A stretch of DNA of 64,000 bases, from contig NZ_JABAHZ010000006.1 of assembly GCF_012641265.1 (NCBI RefSeq), forward strand, positions 372,001-436,000. The letters run 5' to 3'. The stretch's first letter is position 1. The number at the start of each line of letters is the position of its first letter. The translations under genes were made by a program, and so were the position numbers. The notes beneath the pieces are model-generated. The model ran no database searches, had not been told where the DNA came from, and saw only the letters and a list, made by a program, of their open reading frames with translations. Positions 52,833 to 62,405 of the stretch are shown here, piece after piece. This DNA is from Chitinophaga eiseniae (GTDB lineage: Bacteria > Bacteroidota > Bacteroidia > Chitinophagales > Chitinophagaceae).

Positions 52833-53495
52833 ATGACAGCATATAACCAGATATTTGAGAATAACAGACGTTGGGTAGCCACCAAGCTGGCTACAGATGC
52901 CGAGTTCTTCGAAAAAATGGCCGATACACAAACTCCTGATTACTTGTACATTGGTTGTAGCGACAGCCGCGTTCCTACCAATGAAATTATGGGGCTGGAA
53001 GCAGGGGAAGTATTTGTACATCGCAACATCGCCAACCTGGTTCCCAATACTGATCTTAATGTGATGGGTGTTATCAATTATGCAGTAGTACACCTGCAGG
53101 TAAAACATATCATTGTGTGCGGGCACTACAATTGCGGAGGCGTAAAAGCTGCCATGCAAGCAAAAGACCTGGGTATCCTCAATCCCTGGTTGCGGAATAT
53201 CCGCGATGTATACCGCCTGCATATGGACGAACTCAACGCCATCGCTGATGAGCACGACCGTTATAACCGCCTGGTAGAGCTCAACACACAAGAGCAGTGC
53301 ATCAATGTGATCAAAACCGCCGCTGTACAGAAATCATATGTAGCCAGGGGCTACCCCACTGTACATGGCTGGGTATACGACCTGAAAAATGGCGCCCTGA
53401 AAGATCTGGAGATCGACTTTGAAGGCGTACTGCATGAAATTCAAAAGATTTACGACTTAACAGGTTCCGGCCTGATGCAAAAAGACAACGAATAG
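52833..53495 (+). CDS. can: Beta-carbonic anhydrase
   Basis: This 220-residue zinc enzyme interconverts CO2 and bicarbonate, supplying bicarbonate for carboxylases. Zinc ligands C42, H98 and C101 and the D44-R46 dyad (GCSDSRVP, CGHYNCGG) occupy the same positions as in E. coli Can. The start MTAYNQIFENNRRW at 52833 is chosen; the frame continues 33 codons upstream but those residues are not family-like. A TATCTTTA sequence (52804-52811) is a near-match promoter box. murI begins two bases after the stop, so the pair forms an operon. Confidence 0.95.
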   Translation: MTAYNQIFENNRRWVATKLATDAEFFEKMADTQTPDYLYIGCSDSRVPTNEIMGLEAGEVFVHRNIANLVPNTDLNVMGVINYAVVHLQVKHIIVCGHYNCGGVKAAMQAKDLGILNPWLRNIRDVYRLHMDELNAIADEHDRYNRLVELNTQEQCINVIKTAAVQKSYVARGYPTVHGWVYDLKNGALKDLEIDFEGVLHEIQKIYDLTGSGLMQKDNE

Positions 53496-53497
53496 TC

Positions 53498-54313
53498 ATG
53501 GGTCCTATCGGCATATTCGATTCCGGCTACGGCGGATTAACCGTACTCAAAGAGATCGTAGCAGAACTTCCGGATTATGATTACATCTACCTGGGAGATA
53601 ATGCCCGCGCGCCCTATGGCAACCGCGGCTTTGATACCATACACGCCTATACGCTGGAGTGCGTACAACAGTTGTTCAACATGGGTTGCCCCCTGGTGAT
53701 ATTAGCCTGCAATACAGCATCCGCAAAGGCCCTGCGCACCATCCAGCAAAAAGACCTTCCCAACATAGCTCCCAACAACCGGGTGCTGGGCGTTATTCGT
53801 CCTACTACGGAAATGGTAGGCACAATCACGCAAACAGGGGAAGTGGGCATACTCGCGACCAACGGTACCGTTAATTCCGAATCCTACCCGATAGAAATTC
53901 ACAAGTTCTTTCCACATGTGAAAACCTATCAACTGGCCTGCCCCATGTGGGTTCCACTGATTGAAAACGATGAGCATGAAAGTGAAGGAGCAGATTATTT
54001 CGTGAAAGAATACCTGGGTAAGATCTTGTCGCTTTCTTCAGATATTGATACGTTGGTATTGGGCTGTACGCATTACCCGTTGCTGATGAAGAAAATTAAA
54101 CAGTTTTTGCCAGGGGGCGTCACTGTATTATCGCAGGGAAAGATTGTGGCGCATAGCCTGAAAGATTACCTGAAACGCCATCCTGAGATGGAAAGCCGCC
54201 TGCACAAAGGCCAGCATCGCACCTTCTACACCACCGATGATCCGGCTATTTTCGATAAAATGGCAGAAATATTTTTTGGTAAAAGCGTTACGTCCAAGAA
54301 GTTAGTTTTATAA
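53498..54313 (+). CDS. murI: Glutamate racemase
   Basis: This 271-residue enzyme makes D-glutamate for peptidoglycan. The two catalytic cysteines are C71 (ILACNTASAKALR) and C189 (VLGCTHYPLL). The N-terminus IGIFDSGYGGLTVLKE and the LGDNARAPYG motif are typical. It follows can after only two bases with no other promoter. Confidence 0.96.
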   Translation: MGPIGIFDSGYGGLTVLKEIVAELPDYDYIYLGDNARAPYGNRGFDTIHAYTLECVQQLFNMGCPLVILACNTASAKALRTIQQKDLPNIAPNNRVLGVIRPTTEMVGTITQTGEVGILATNGTVNSESYPIEIHKFFPHVKTYQLACPMWVPLIENDEHESEGADYFVKEYLGKILSLSSDIDTLVLGCTHYPLLMKKIKQFLPGGVTVLSQGKIVAHSLKDYLKRHPEMESRLHKGQHRTFYTTDDPAIFDKMAEIFFGKSVTSKKLVL

Positions 54314-54321
54314 TAAAACCG

Positions 54322-54357
54322 GGGGAGATGAATAACTCAAAAATTATCCATCTCCCC
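54322..54357. terminator. Bidirectional terminator between murI and the S9 peptidase gene
   Basis: GGGGAGATGAATAA (54322-54335) and TTATCCATCTCCCC (54344-54357) form a 14-bp stem with one mismatch. It is followed on the minus strand by CGGTTTTATTAT. Confidence 0.8.
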
Positions 54358-54365
54358 GATTACGG

Positions 54366-56492
54366 TTATTTTCCTTCCAACTTTAATAGAAAAGCATATT
54401 CCAGCGCCACTTCTTCCAATGCCTTAAAGCGCCCGGAAGCCCCTCCATGCCCCGCTTCCATATTGGTGTGCAGCAGCAACAGGTGATGGTCTGTTTTCAT
54501 GTCCCTTAATTTAGCCACCCATTTGGCCGGTTCCCAGTATTGTACCTGTGAATCGTGCAGCCCTGTAGTGACCAGCATATTAGGATAGGCCGTATGTACT
54601 ACATTATCATAAGGAGAATATGATTTCATGTAGTCATAAGCTTCTTTATTCTTGGGATTGCCCCACTCATCAAACTCACCAGTGGTTAATGGAATGCTTT
54701 CATCCAGCATGGTGGTTACCACATCTACAAACGGCACCTGGGCAACAATGCCGTTGAATAAAGCGGGCGCCATATTAGCCACCGCACCCATCAATAAGCC
54801 ACCGGCACTGCCGCCCATGGCATACAGATGGGCAGAATCGGTGTAGTGTTGCTGTACCAGGTAATTGGCGCAGGCGATAAAATCGGTGAAAGTGTTTTTC
54901 TTCTTCATCATTTTACCATCTTCATACCATTGTCTTCCCATTTCCTGTCCGCCCCGTACATGGGCTACTGCAAAGGCAAAACCCCTGTCCAGCAAGCTTA
55001 ACAGATCGCCATCGAAAGAAGCATTTAAACTATGTCCGTATGACCCGTAGCCATAGAGCAATAGCGGATTTTTGCCGTTTTTCTCAAAAGTTCTCTTATA
55101 CACAATCGAGATCGGGATTTTAGTACCATCTGTAGCAGTGGCAAACAGTCTTTCGGAAGCATAGTCTTTGGGATCATAGCCGCCCAGTACTTCCTGCTGG
55201 CGTTTCAGTTCACTTTTACCGGTTTCCATGTTATAATCATACACCGAGTTGGGCGTGATCATGGAGGTATAATGATAGCGTAGTTCTTTACTATCCATTT
55301 CCGGGTTGTTGCCTACTGATGCGGTATAGGCGGCTTCTGAAAATGCCAGGTATTTATCAGTATGGGCTTTATCATTGATGACCCGGATTTGCGTGAGTCC
55401 GCCTTTTCGTTCTTCCAGTACCGTGAAATCTTTGAACAATTCCACTCCTTCCAGCAATACATCCGCGCGATGGGGAATAAGTTCTTTCCAGTTCTGTCTG
55501 GAAGTCTTGTCCAGTGATGTTTCCATCAGGCGGAAGTTAAGTGCCTCCCAGTTGGTAACAATGTAGAATTTATCATCGCGATGATCGATGGTGTAGAGCA
55601 TGTCTTTTTCACGAGGCTGGAAAACGTGAAAAGCCTCATTGGGCTTATCGGCATCCAGTATCCTGCTTTCAGAAGAGAGCGTGCTTTCACTGTTGATAAT
55701 GATGTATTTTCCGGACTTGGCTTTAGATATGGCTACATCATACGTTTCATCTGCTTCATGATATATTTCCTTGTCGGTGGCTGTTCCCAGGGTATGGCGC
55801 ATGATACGGTCAGCCCGGAGAGTAACGGTATCTTTGCGGGCATAGAACAGGGTTTTATTGTCGTTGGCCCAGCAGCTGGTGGCGGTTGTTTCGGTAATCA
55901 CATCGGGCAACAGTTCATTTGTTTCCAGGTTTTTGATGTGAATAGTATAGCGCCTGCGGCTTACGGTGTCGATACCGTAAGCCAGCAGTTTAGCATCAGT
56001 ACTTACGCTTAGTCCGCCTACATGGCAATAGGCATGTCCGGCGGCCAGTTCATTTACATTAAGTATGATTTGTTCCGTAGCTTCCAGGCTACCTTTTTTG
56101 CGGCAGTAAACAGGATATTCTTTCCCTTGCTCAAAGCGGGTATAGTAGTAATAACCGTTTTTGAGATAGGGTACGCTCATATCTGTTTCCTTGATACGGG
56201 ATTTCATTTCATCGAAGAGTTTTTCCCGCAATTTCTTTTCCGGCGCCAGGATGGTGTCGAGGTATGCGTTTTCCGCTTTCAGCCACGATATTACTTTCGG
56301 GTCTTCGCGGTCGTTCATCCAGTAATAATTATCGATACGTTTGTCGCCGTGGATACTGAGTTCTTTTGCTATCTTTTCTGCCACAGGAGGTTTGATATCT
56401 GCCTGATCATTCATAGTATGTTTCTTTTCATTACAAGACAAAAGTACTGTTCCCAAAAGCAACCAAAAATTACCCTGGAAGTTTTTAAACAT
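54366..56492 (-). CDS. S9 family peptidase (oligopeptidase B-like), lipoprotein
   Basis: This is a 708-residue protein. A short signal with lipobox LLSC (Cys at 20) implies a lipoprotein, unlike the cytosolic E. coli enzyme. An N-terminal seven-bladed propeller (about 75-420) covers an alpha/beta-hydrolase domain. The catalytic Ser is in YAMGGSAGGLLMG, the Asp in GLHDSQVQYWEP and the His in EAGHGGASGR. The family cleaves short peptides after basic residues. The family YGSYG and HVRGGQEMGRQWYEDGK motifs are present. It is monocistronic. Confidence 0.92.
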   Translation of the reverse strand: MFKNFQGNFWLLLGTVLLSCNEKKHTMNDQADIKPPVAEKIAKELSIHGDKRIDNYYWMNDREDPKVISWLKAENAYLDTILAPEKKLREKLFDEMKSRIKETDMSVPYLKNGYYYYTRFEQGKEYPVYCRKKGSLEATEQIILNVNELAAGHAYCHVGGLSVSTDAKLLAYGIDTVSRRRYTIHIKNLETNELLPDVITETTATSCWANDNKTLFYARKDTVTLRADRIMRHTLGTATDKEIYHEADETYDVAISKAKSGKYIIINSESTLSSESRILDADKPNEAFHVFQPREKDMLYTIDHRDDKFYIVTNWEALNFRLMETSLDKTSRQNWKELIPHRADVLLEGVELFKDFTVLEERKGGLTQIRVINDKAHTDKYLAFSEAAYTASVGNNPEMDSKELRYHYTSMITPNSVYDYNMETGKSELKRQQEVLGGYDPKDYASERLFATATDGTKIPISIVYKRTFEKNGKNPLLLYGYGSYGHSLNASFDGDLLSLLDRGFAFAVAHVRGGQEMGRQWYEDGKMMKKKNTFTDFIACANYLVQQHYTDSAHLYAMGGSAGGLLMGAVANMAPALFNGIVAQVPFVDVVTTMLDESIPLTTGEFDEWGNPKNKEAYDYMKSYSPYDNVVHTAYPNMLVTTGLHDSQVQYWEPAKWVAKLRDMKTDHHLLLLHTNMEAGHGGASGRFKALEEVALEYAFLLKLEGK

Positions 56493-56551
56493 AGGTGGTG
56501 ATTTAATAGTATAGTTAAATGTAATAAAGAATTACAAATTACGCATTCTCT

Positions 56552-57937
56552 TTATACTATTTTCATCTTCACCGGGTCCCAGTTCATGACCTTCTTACTG
56601 AAATAGCTTTCATTGGTGAGCAATGCGGGGCCTGCGGCGCGGAGACCGAATACGGCGTCTTCCACCACGGGTTTGCCGGTACGCATAGATTCGAAGAAGT
56701 TGGTAAAATGCTCCAGGCGGTCGTCGTATCCTTTTGGTGCGGCGTAGGCGCTGGAGGTTTCGATGGCATCTCCTTTATTGCCGGCGTATTTGGTGTTATA
56801 ATTTTTCACAAACAGGTCCTGCTGCGCTTTGGGGAAGGTATTATAGGTATCCCATCCGCCATAGCCGGGTGCTTCGGGGAGTTTGTGTTTCTTGATTTTA
56901 AAATCATTCCAGCCCAGTTCCAGTACACCATCAGTACCAATCAATCGGGTATATTCGCCGCCGCCGCTGCCATCGGCAAAGTTCACGCGGAGCGTCATCT
57001 GGAAGGCAGGATGTTCTTTTGTTTCAGGGTAGTTGAAGATGGCTACCACGGTATCTGGTACATCTCTGCCGTCTTTCCATTGTACCAGGTTGCCGCTGGC
57101 ATAGATGGAGGTAGGTCCGAGGGAGCCGGTAATGAAGTGCAGACCGGAGATGAGGTGTACGAACAGATCGCCGGGGATACCGGTTCCGTAGGCCTGGTAA
57201 TTGCGCCAGCGGAAGAAGCGTACCGGGTCGAAAGGCATTTTGGCGGTGTCTTTCAGGAAGGTGTCGAAGTCGATCGTAGCTGGTGAAGCATCCGGTGGAA
57301 TGGAATATTGCCAGGCGCCGAGCGCACTGTGGCGATCCATCCGGGCTTCTACTACATTAAGTTGACCTATTTCGCCTGCTTGGTAACGTTTACGCGCCTC
57401 CGCTAATGCGATGCTGCTCACCCGCTGGCTGCCTACCTGGAATACCGCCTTGGTACGCTGTTGTGCCGCAATTACTTTATGTCCTTCTTCAATCTGTTGT
57501 ACCATTGGCTTTTCGCAGTAAACTGCTTTTCCTGCTTCCATAGCGGCAATGGCAATGGTATCGTGCCAATGGTCGGGCGTAGCCACAATCACAGCGTCAA
57601 TATCTTTCCGTTTCAGGATTTCGCGGTAATCGCGGGTGGTGTATACCTGGGGACCGAATTCTTCTTTAATACGGGTAAGGTGCCCCTCATAGAGATCGGC
57701 AGCGGCTACAAATTCTACTCCCGGCACTTTAATAGCAGTGTGTACATCTCCAAAGCCCATGATACCCATGCCTACGCAGGCCAGGCGTATTTTATCGTTG
57801 GCAGCTATTCTTTTTTCGGGTTGCAACAGGTGTACTGTTTCTTGTTCTTTGGCCATGGCGGCCAGCTGGCCTATACCAAGCAGTGCTGCAGTACTGCCTA
57901 TATGCTTGATAAACTTTCTCCGTGATTGTTCTGACAT
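56552..57937 (-). CDS. Gfo/Idh/MocA oxidoreductase with Tat signal
   Basis: This 461-residue protein has a twin-arginine signal (SRRKFIKHIGSTAALLG). The NAD(P) Rossmann domain (about 45-165) has ACVGMGIMGFGDVH and the conserved VCEKP-type motif YCEKPM. The C-terminal domain is longer than usual and includes a SGLHFITGSLGP segment and repeated Trp/Asp motifs. Such exported members act on sugars or glycosides in the periplasm of this phylum, some as hydrolases using bound NAD. The substrate cannot be read here. It is separated from neighbours by short gaps, with no operon partner. Confidence 0.88.
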   Translation of the reverse strand: MSEQSRRKFIKHIGSTAALLGIGQLAAMAKEQETVHLLQPEKRIAANDKIRLACVGMGIMGFGDVHTAIKVPGVEFVAAADLYEGHLTRIKEEFGPQVYTTRDYREILKRKDIDAVIVATPDHWHDTIAIAAMEAGKAVYCEKPMVQQIEEGHKVIAAQQRTKAVFQVGSQRVSSIALAEARKRYQAGEIGQLNVVEARMDRHSALGAWQYSIPPDASPATIDFDTFLKDTAKMPFDPVRFFRWRNYQAYGTGIPGDLFVHLISGLHFITGSLGPTSIYASGNLVQWKDGRDVPDTVVAIFNYPETKEHPAFQMTLRVNFADGSGGGEYTRLIGTDGVLELGWNDFKIKKHKLPEAPGYGGWDTYNTFPKAQQDLFVKNYNTKYAGNKGDAIETSSAYAAPKGYDDRLEHFTNFFESMRTGKPVVEDAVFGLRAAGPALLTNESYFSKKVMNWDPVKMKIV

Positions 57938-58073
57938 ATGCTTTTATTTAATAGGGTGACGTGGAAAAAACACATGATAATAAAAAAATTTAGAAAGTTA
58001 AATTTCAAATTATGAACGAGCAATGAGCGGGATGAGTGTAGTGTTAGTGACAAGAATATAGCGTTTGTAAAAC

Positions 58074-58110
58074 AAGAAAGCCGTCTCTGTTAAATAGAGA
58101 CGGCTTTCTT
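58074..58110 (-). terminator. Terminator of the sdhCAB operon
   Basis: AAGAAAGCCGTCTCT and AGAGACGGCTTTCTT form a perfect 15-bp stem with a seven-base loop. On the minus strand it is followed by GTTTTAC. Confidence 0.85.
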
Positions 58111-58127
58111 TATAACTTATTATTTGC

Positions 58128-58892
58128 TTATTTCTCAGAAGATAAACCTGCACCGATAAACTCGCGGTTGAGGCGGGCGATATTCGTGAGGGAAATTTCT
58201 TTCGGACATTCTGCTTCGCAGGCGCCGGTGTTGGTACAGCTACCAAAGCCTTCCTTGTCCATTTGAGCTACCATGTTGAGTGCACGGCTGTGTTTTTCAG
58301 GATGTCCCTGTGGCAGCAAGGCCAGCTGGGATACCTTTGCAGACACAAACAACATAGCAGATGAGTTTTTACAAGCTGCTACACAGGCGCCGCAACCGAT
58401 ACAGGCAGCTGCTGCAAACGCCAGGTCTGCTTTGGTTTTATCTACCGGGATACAGTTGGCATCCTGTGCGTTACCTGTATTTACAGAAATATAACCACCT
58501 GCTTCGATGATACGATCAAAAGCAGATCTGTCTACTGTTAAGTCTTTTACCACCGGGAATGCACCAGCTCTCCAGGGTTCTACTGTGATAGTATCGCCAT
58601 CTTTGAAAGCGCGCATATGCAGCTGGCAGGTAGTAGTGCCATCCCATGGACCGTGAGCGCGGCCATTGATGTGCATGGAGCACATACCGCAGATACCTTC
58701 GCGGCAATCGTGGTCGAATGCGATGGGATCTTTTCCTTCGTTGATCAACTCTTCATTCACCACATCGAACATTTCCAGGAAAGACATTTCAGAAGAAATG
58801 TTTTTAGCCTGTAAAGTTTCAAATTTACCCTGATCGTTTTTGTTTTTCTGCCTCCACACTTTTAATGTGAGGTTCATGTTATAATGTTCCAT
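58128..58892 (-). CDS. sdhB: Succinate dehydrogenase / fumarate reductase iron-sulfur subunit
   Basis: This 254-residue electron-transfer subunit has a [2Fe-2S] motif (CREGICGMC with a later Cys in TTCQLHMRAF). The C-terminal [4Fe-4S]/[3Fe-4S] motifs are CIGCGACVAACKNS and CTNTGACEAECPKEI. It passes electrons from the SdhA flavin to the cytochrome b. The start at MEHYNMNLTLKVWRQ (58892) is used; the second ATG (58877) is also plausible. It is the last of sdhC-sdhA-sdhB, 63 bases after sdhA. Confidence 0.95.
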   Translation of the reverse strand: MEHYNMNLTLKVWRQKNKNDQGKFETLQAKNISSEMSFLEMFDVVNEELINEGKDPIAFDHDCREGICGMCSMHINGRAHGPWDGTTTCQLHMRAFKDGDTITVEPWRAGAFPVVKDLTVDRSAFDRIIEAGGYISVNTGNAQDANCIPVDKTKADLAFAAAACIGCGACVAACKNSSAMLFVSAKVSQLALLPQGHPEKHSRALNMVAQMDKEGFGSCTNTGACEAECPKEISLTNIARLNREFIGAGLSSEK

Positions 58893-58955
58893 ATACCTTG
58901 GACAATTATTTGATTTATAATCCTGGTTAACCGTTAAACAGTCAGCCAATAACCA

Positions 58956-60929
58956 TTATTTGTAGCTACGTTGTGTAGGTTTACATTCTTCGAATACCAG
59001 TGGTTCTTTGTGCAGTTCGTACTGGCCTTCGCCTTTGTATTCCCATGCAGCCACATAGCTGAAGTTTTCGTCGTCGCGTTTTGCTTCACCATCTTCTGTT
59101 TGTGATTCTTCACGGAAGTGACCACCACAGGATTCACGGCGATTCAAGGCATCAAGACACATCAGTTCACCCAGTTCGAGGAAGTCGGCTACGCGGCCGG
59201 CTTTTTCCAGCTCAGGGTTAAATTCGTTGGCTTCGCCTGGTACTCTTACGTTGCTCCAGAACTCGGCGCGCAGTGCTTTGATTTCCTGGATCGCTTCTTT
59301 CAGGCCCTGCTCATTACGTGCCATACCGCATTTATCCCACATGATCTTACCCAATTTTTTGTGGTAGAAATCAACGGATTTGGTTCCCTTGATGGCAAAG
59401 AATTTATTGATAGTATCTCTAACTTTCTTCTCTGCTTCTACGAACGCAGGGTGGTCGGTTGGAATAGCTTTCGTGCGGATTTCATCTGCCAGGTAGTTAC
59501 CTACGGTGTAAGGGATAACGAAGTAACCATCGGCCAGTCCCTGCATCAGTGCAGATGCACCGAGGCGGTTAGCGCCGTGGTCAGAGAAGTTGGCTTCACC
59601 CAGGGAATACAGACCAGGAACGGTAGTACCCAGTTCGTAATCTACCCACAGGCCACCCATGGTGTAGTGTACTGCAGGGTAAATACGCATAGGGGTTTCG
59701 TAAGGATTTTCACCGGTAATTTTGGCGTACATGTCGAACAGGTTACCATATTTTTCGGCTACTACTTCTTTACCCAGTTTAATGATTTCTTCTTTGGAAA
59801 CATTGCTCATCTGGCGTTTACCCACTTCAATGTTACCATAGCGTTCGATCGCTGCGGCGAAGTCGAGGAATACCGCCTGTTTGGAGGTACCTACGCCATA
59901 GCCGGCATCGCATCTTTCTTTTGCTGCACGGGAAGCCACGTCACGGGGTACGAGGTTACCGAAGGCAGGATATCTTCTTTCCAGGTAATAGTCCCTTTCT
60001 TCTTCAGGAATATCGCCGGCTTTGCGGGTATCGTTTTGTTTTTTAGGCACCCAGATACGACCATCATTACGCAGAGATTCTGACATGAGGGTCAGTTTAG
60101 ACTGGTGATCGCCGGAAACCGGGATACAGGTCGGGTGGATCTGTGTGAAGCAGGGATTAGCGAAGTAAGCGCCGTTCTTGGTGGCTTTCCAGGCGGCTGT
60201 TACGTTAGAACCCATGGCGTTGGTAGACAGGAAGAATACGTTACCATAACCGCCACTACAGATCAGTACTGCATGGCCGAAGTGGCGTTCCAGCTCACCA
60301 TTGATCAGGTTACGTGCAATGATACCGCGTGCTTTTCCATCTATTTTCACGATGTCGAGCATTTCATGGCGGTTATACATTTTCACATTCCCTAAAGCTA
60401 CCTGGCGTTCCAGTGCGGAGTAGGCGCCGAGGAGCAGCTGCTGACCGGTTTGACCAGCGGCATAAAAAGTACGTTGTACCTGTGTACCACCGAAAGAACG
60501 GTTACTCAGCAGGCCGCCGTATTCACGTGCAAAGGGAACACCCTGTGCCACGCATTGATCTATAATGTTACCGCTCACTTCCGCCAAACGGTGTACGTTA
60601 GCTTCGCGGGCGCGATAGTCACCACCTTTTACTGTATCGTAGAACAAACGGAAAACGGAGTCACCATCGTTCTGATAATTCTTGGCCGCGTTGATACCGC
60701 CCTGTGCAGCAATACTGTGGGCGCGACGCGGACTATCCTGAAAGCAGAATGCTTTTACTTTGTATCCTAACTCACCTAATGACGCAGCTGCAGAAGCGCC
60801 GGCCAAACCTGTACCTACCACAATTACTTCCAGACTACGTTTATTGGCAGGGTTTACCAATTTACAATGTCCTTTATAGTCTTCCCACTTGGAATTTAAT
60901 GAGCCTTTAGGAATCTTTGAGTCCAACAT
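58956..60929 (-). CDS. sdhA: Succinate dehydrogenase / fumarate reductase flavoprotein subunit
   Basis: This 657-residue enzyme oxidises succinate to fumarate. The FAD site is VIVVGTGLAGASAAASLGEL. The His for covalent FAD is in RRAHSIAAQGGINAAKNY. Active-site Arg and His blocks include HPTCIPVSGDHQSK and EANFSDHGANRLGASALMQG. The extra N-terminal segment and the gene order C-A-B are typical of the Bacteroidota and epsilon-type enzyme with a di-heme cytochrome b. It is coupled to menaquinone in this phylum (knowledge of the group, not visible here). Confidence 0.96.
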   Translation of the reverse strand: MLDSKIPKGSLNSKWEDYKGHCKLVNPANKRSLEVIVVGTGLAGASAAASLGELGYKVKAFCFQDSPRRAHSIAAQGGINAAKNYQNDGDSVFRLFYDTVKGGDYRAREANVHRLAEVSGNIIDQCVAQGVPFAREYGGLLSNRSFGGTQVQRTFYAAGQTGQQLLLGAYSALERQVALGNVKMYNRHEMLDIVKIDGKARGIIARNLINGELERHFGHAVLICSGGYGNVFFLSTNAMGSNVTAAWKATKNGAYFANPCFTQIHPTCIPVSGDHQSKLTLMSESLRNDGRIWVPKKQNDTRKAGDIPEEERDYYLERRYPAFGNLVPRDVASRAAKERCDAGYGVGTSKQAVFLDFAAAIERYGNIEVGKRQMSNVSKEEIIKLGKEVVAEKYGNLFDMYAKITGENPYETPMRIYPAVHYTMGGLWVDYELGTTVPGLYSLGEANFSDHGANRLGASALMQGLADGYFVIPYTVGNYLADEIRTKAIPTDHPAFVEAEKKVRDTINKFFAIKGTKSVDFYHKKLGKIMWDKCGMARNEQGLKEAIQEIKALRAEFWSNVRVPGEANEFNPELEKAGRVADFLELGELMCLDALNRRESCGGHFREESQTEDGEAKRDDENFSYVAAWEYKGEGQYELHKEPLVFEECKPTQRSYK

Positions 60930-60948
60930 ATATCCTTACTTTACAGAA

Positions 60949-61632
60949 TTATTTGAAATAGATTACAACAGGGATAATAGCAAAGCCAACAGGGATCGCT
61001 ATTCCAAACAGCCATATACCAATGAAGCTGAGTAAGCCATTGTATTTTTTATGATTTAAACCGAAGGTCTGGCAGGCGCTTTTGAAACCATGGATCAGGT
61101 GGAAAGATAAGCCGATCATGCCGATCACATACAATACCACTAACCAGCCGGTTTTAAAAGTTTCCTGGGATACCAGGTACAGATCCTTCAGTGGTTCTTC
61201 CTGGCCGGGATAAGTGTGGAGCGGCATTTCACCGTAGTGAAATTTTGCCCAGAAGTTAGCCAGGTGGATAACGATAAAGATGAAGAGAATGCTTCCCATG
61301 ATGGCCATCTGGCGGCTGAACCAGGAAGATGTTTGATTACCCGGATTAACGGCATATTTCACCGGACGGGCAGCTCTGTTGCTGAATGTAAGCTGTATCG
61401 CAATAAATGCGTGTAACAGAATCACAATTTTCAGCCCCCAGGCAATAAACTGAATCAGGCTATTGTGTCCCATAAACGCGGCGTATGCGTTGAAGGCCTT
61501 GCCCTCGTCATTGTACAATAACTGGAAATTTCCAGCCAGGTGTACGATAACAAAACTGCAAAGAAACAAGCCGGTAGCACCTACCAATAACTTCTTACCG
61601 ATAGAGGTATTAAAGAACTGTGACCACTTCAT
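60949..61632 (-). CDS. sdhC: Succinate dehydrogenase cytochrome b subunit
   Basis: This 227-residue membrane anchor has five helices (for example LLVGATGLFLCSFVIVHLAG near the N-terminus and AIMGSILFIFIVIHLANFWA). Several His in the helices (VHLAGN, HAFIA, HLANF, FHLIHG) are candidate heme ligands, fitting a di-heme type. It anchors SdhAB and reduces quinone. It is the first gene of the operon, 20 bases before sdhA, read from the strong promoter at 61682-61712. Confidence 0.93.
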   Translation of the reverse strand: MKWSQFFNTSIGKKLLVGATGLFLCSFVIVHLAGNFQLLYNDEGKAFNAYAAFMGHNSLIQFIAWGLKIVILLHAFIAIQLTFSNRAARPVKYAVNPGNQTSSWFSRQMAIMGSILFIFIVIHLANFWAKFHYGEMPLHTYPGQEEPLKDLYLVSQETFKTGWLVVLYVIGMIGLSFHLIHGFKSACQTFGLNHKKYNGLLSFIGIWLFGIAIPVGFAIIPVVIYFK

Positions 61633-61681
61633 AAGTAAAATTCTAAGCTTCCTAGTATAAAAAGATGATTGAAATGTCGGG

Positions 61682-61712
61682 CAAATTTAACGCAGGAAAA
61701 ATAAAAACCAAA
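61682..61712 (-). promoter_or_regulatory. Promoter of the sdhCAB operon
   Basis: On the minus strand TTTG (61712-61709), 19 bases, then TAAATTTG (61689-61682): a full match to the Bacteroidota consensus. The leader to sdhC is about 44 bases. Confidence 0.75.
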
Positions 61713-61819
61713 TGATATTTATCAGGTTTTCATACGAATAAACTAATGTTAATATGCATAACAAGATGATTTACATATATTCACGCATAATATCTTTCAT
61801 TTTGTAATGAAAATTAATA

Positions 61820-62383
61820 TTATTCCAGGCGTTTCAACATGATATTGTCCACCATATTAAACAGGTGCATTGGCTGATAGGTTCGCCATTTATCGTCGTC
61901 GATCAGGTGGACGTAATGATCCAGGTGTGCCTGTTCAAACTCAGCACGGGTCTGCGATGGCATGTTCAGGCTTACGATCCAGCCCCCCTCGTCACGGATG
62001 TCTTCCCACCATTCTTCGTAGTAACAATCATCGGAAGAATGGAAGTTCATCACGTTTTCAGTAATGAGTATAAACTTGGTTATCCCTTGTGCAATAAGCG
62101 TATCAATAATATTGCGCTTCATGGTCATAATATCATTGTCTACCGCATCATTCCATTCTCCCAATAATTCTATGATGGTAAAATTGAACTGGTAATCGGT
62201 AAACAGGATTTTCATATAGAGATTCCGGGAGCCAAATTCATCCCATTGCGGGTGTATATAATAATTATATACTGCATTGGAATATTCAAACTCGCTATAC
62301 TCCCGCCCATAGAAAGGCGAATACTCATCTTCTTCCGCGGTGTACAAATGCCGCCAATTATAGTATGGTTCTATGTCGTGCAT
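61820..62383 (-). CDS. Unknown acidic protein rich in Tyr and Trp
   Basis: This 187-residue protein is of no recognised family. It has many Asp, Glu, Tyr and Trp, for example at the N-terminus (YNWRHLYTAEEDEYSPFYG) and in a block with CYYEEWWEDIRDEGGWIVSL. There is no signal peptide or membrane helix, so it is probably cytoplasmic. The middle (KILFTDYQFNFTIIELLGEW) looks like a folded alpha/beta domain. It lies 22 bases after murQ on the same strand, so it may be co-transcribed with the kinase-murQ pair. Confidence 0.75.
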   Translation of the reverse strand: MHDIEPYYNWRHLYTAEEDEYSPFYGREYSEFEYSNAVYNYYIHPQWDEFGSRNLYMKILFTDYQFNFTIIELLGEWNDAVDNDIMTMKRNIIDTLIAQGITKFILITENVMNFHSSDDCYYEEWWEDIRDEGGWIVSLNMPSQTRAEFEQAHLDHYVHLIDDDKWRTYQPMHLFNMVDNIMLKRLE

Positions 62384-62405
62384 ACCTGGGTTATCTGTAT
62401 AAAGG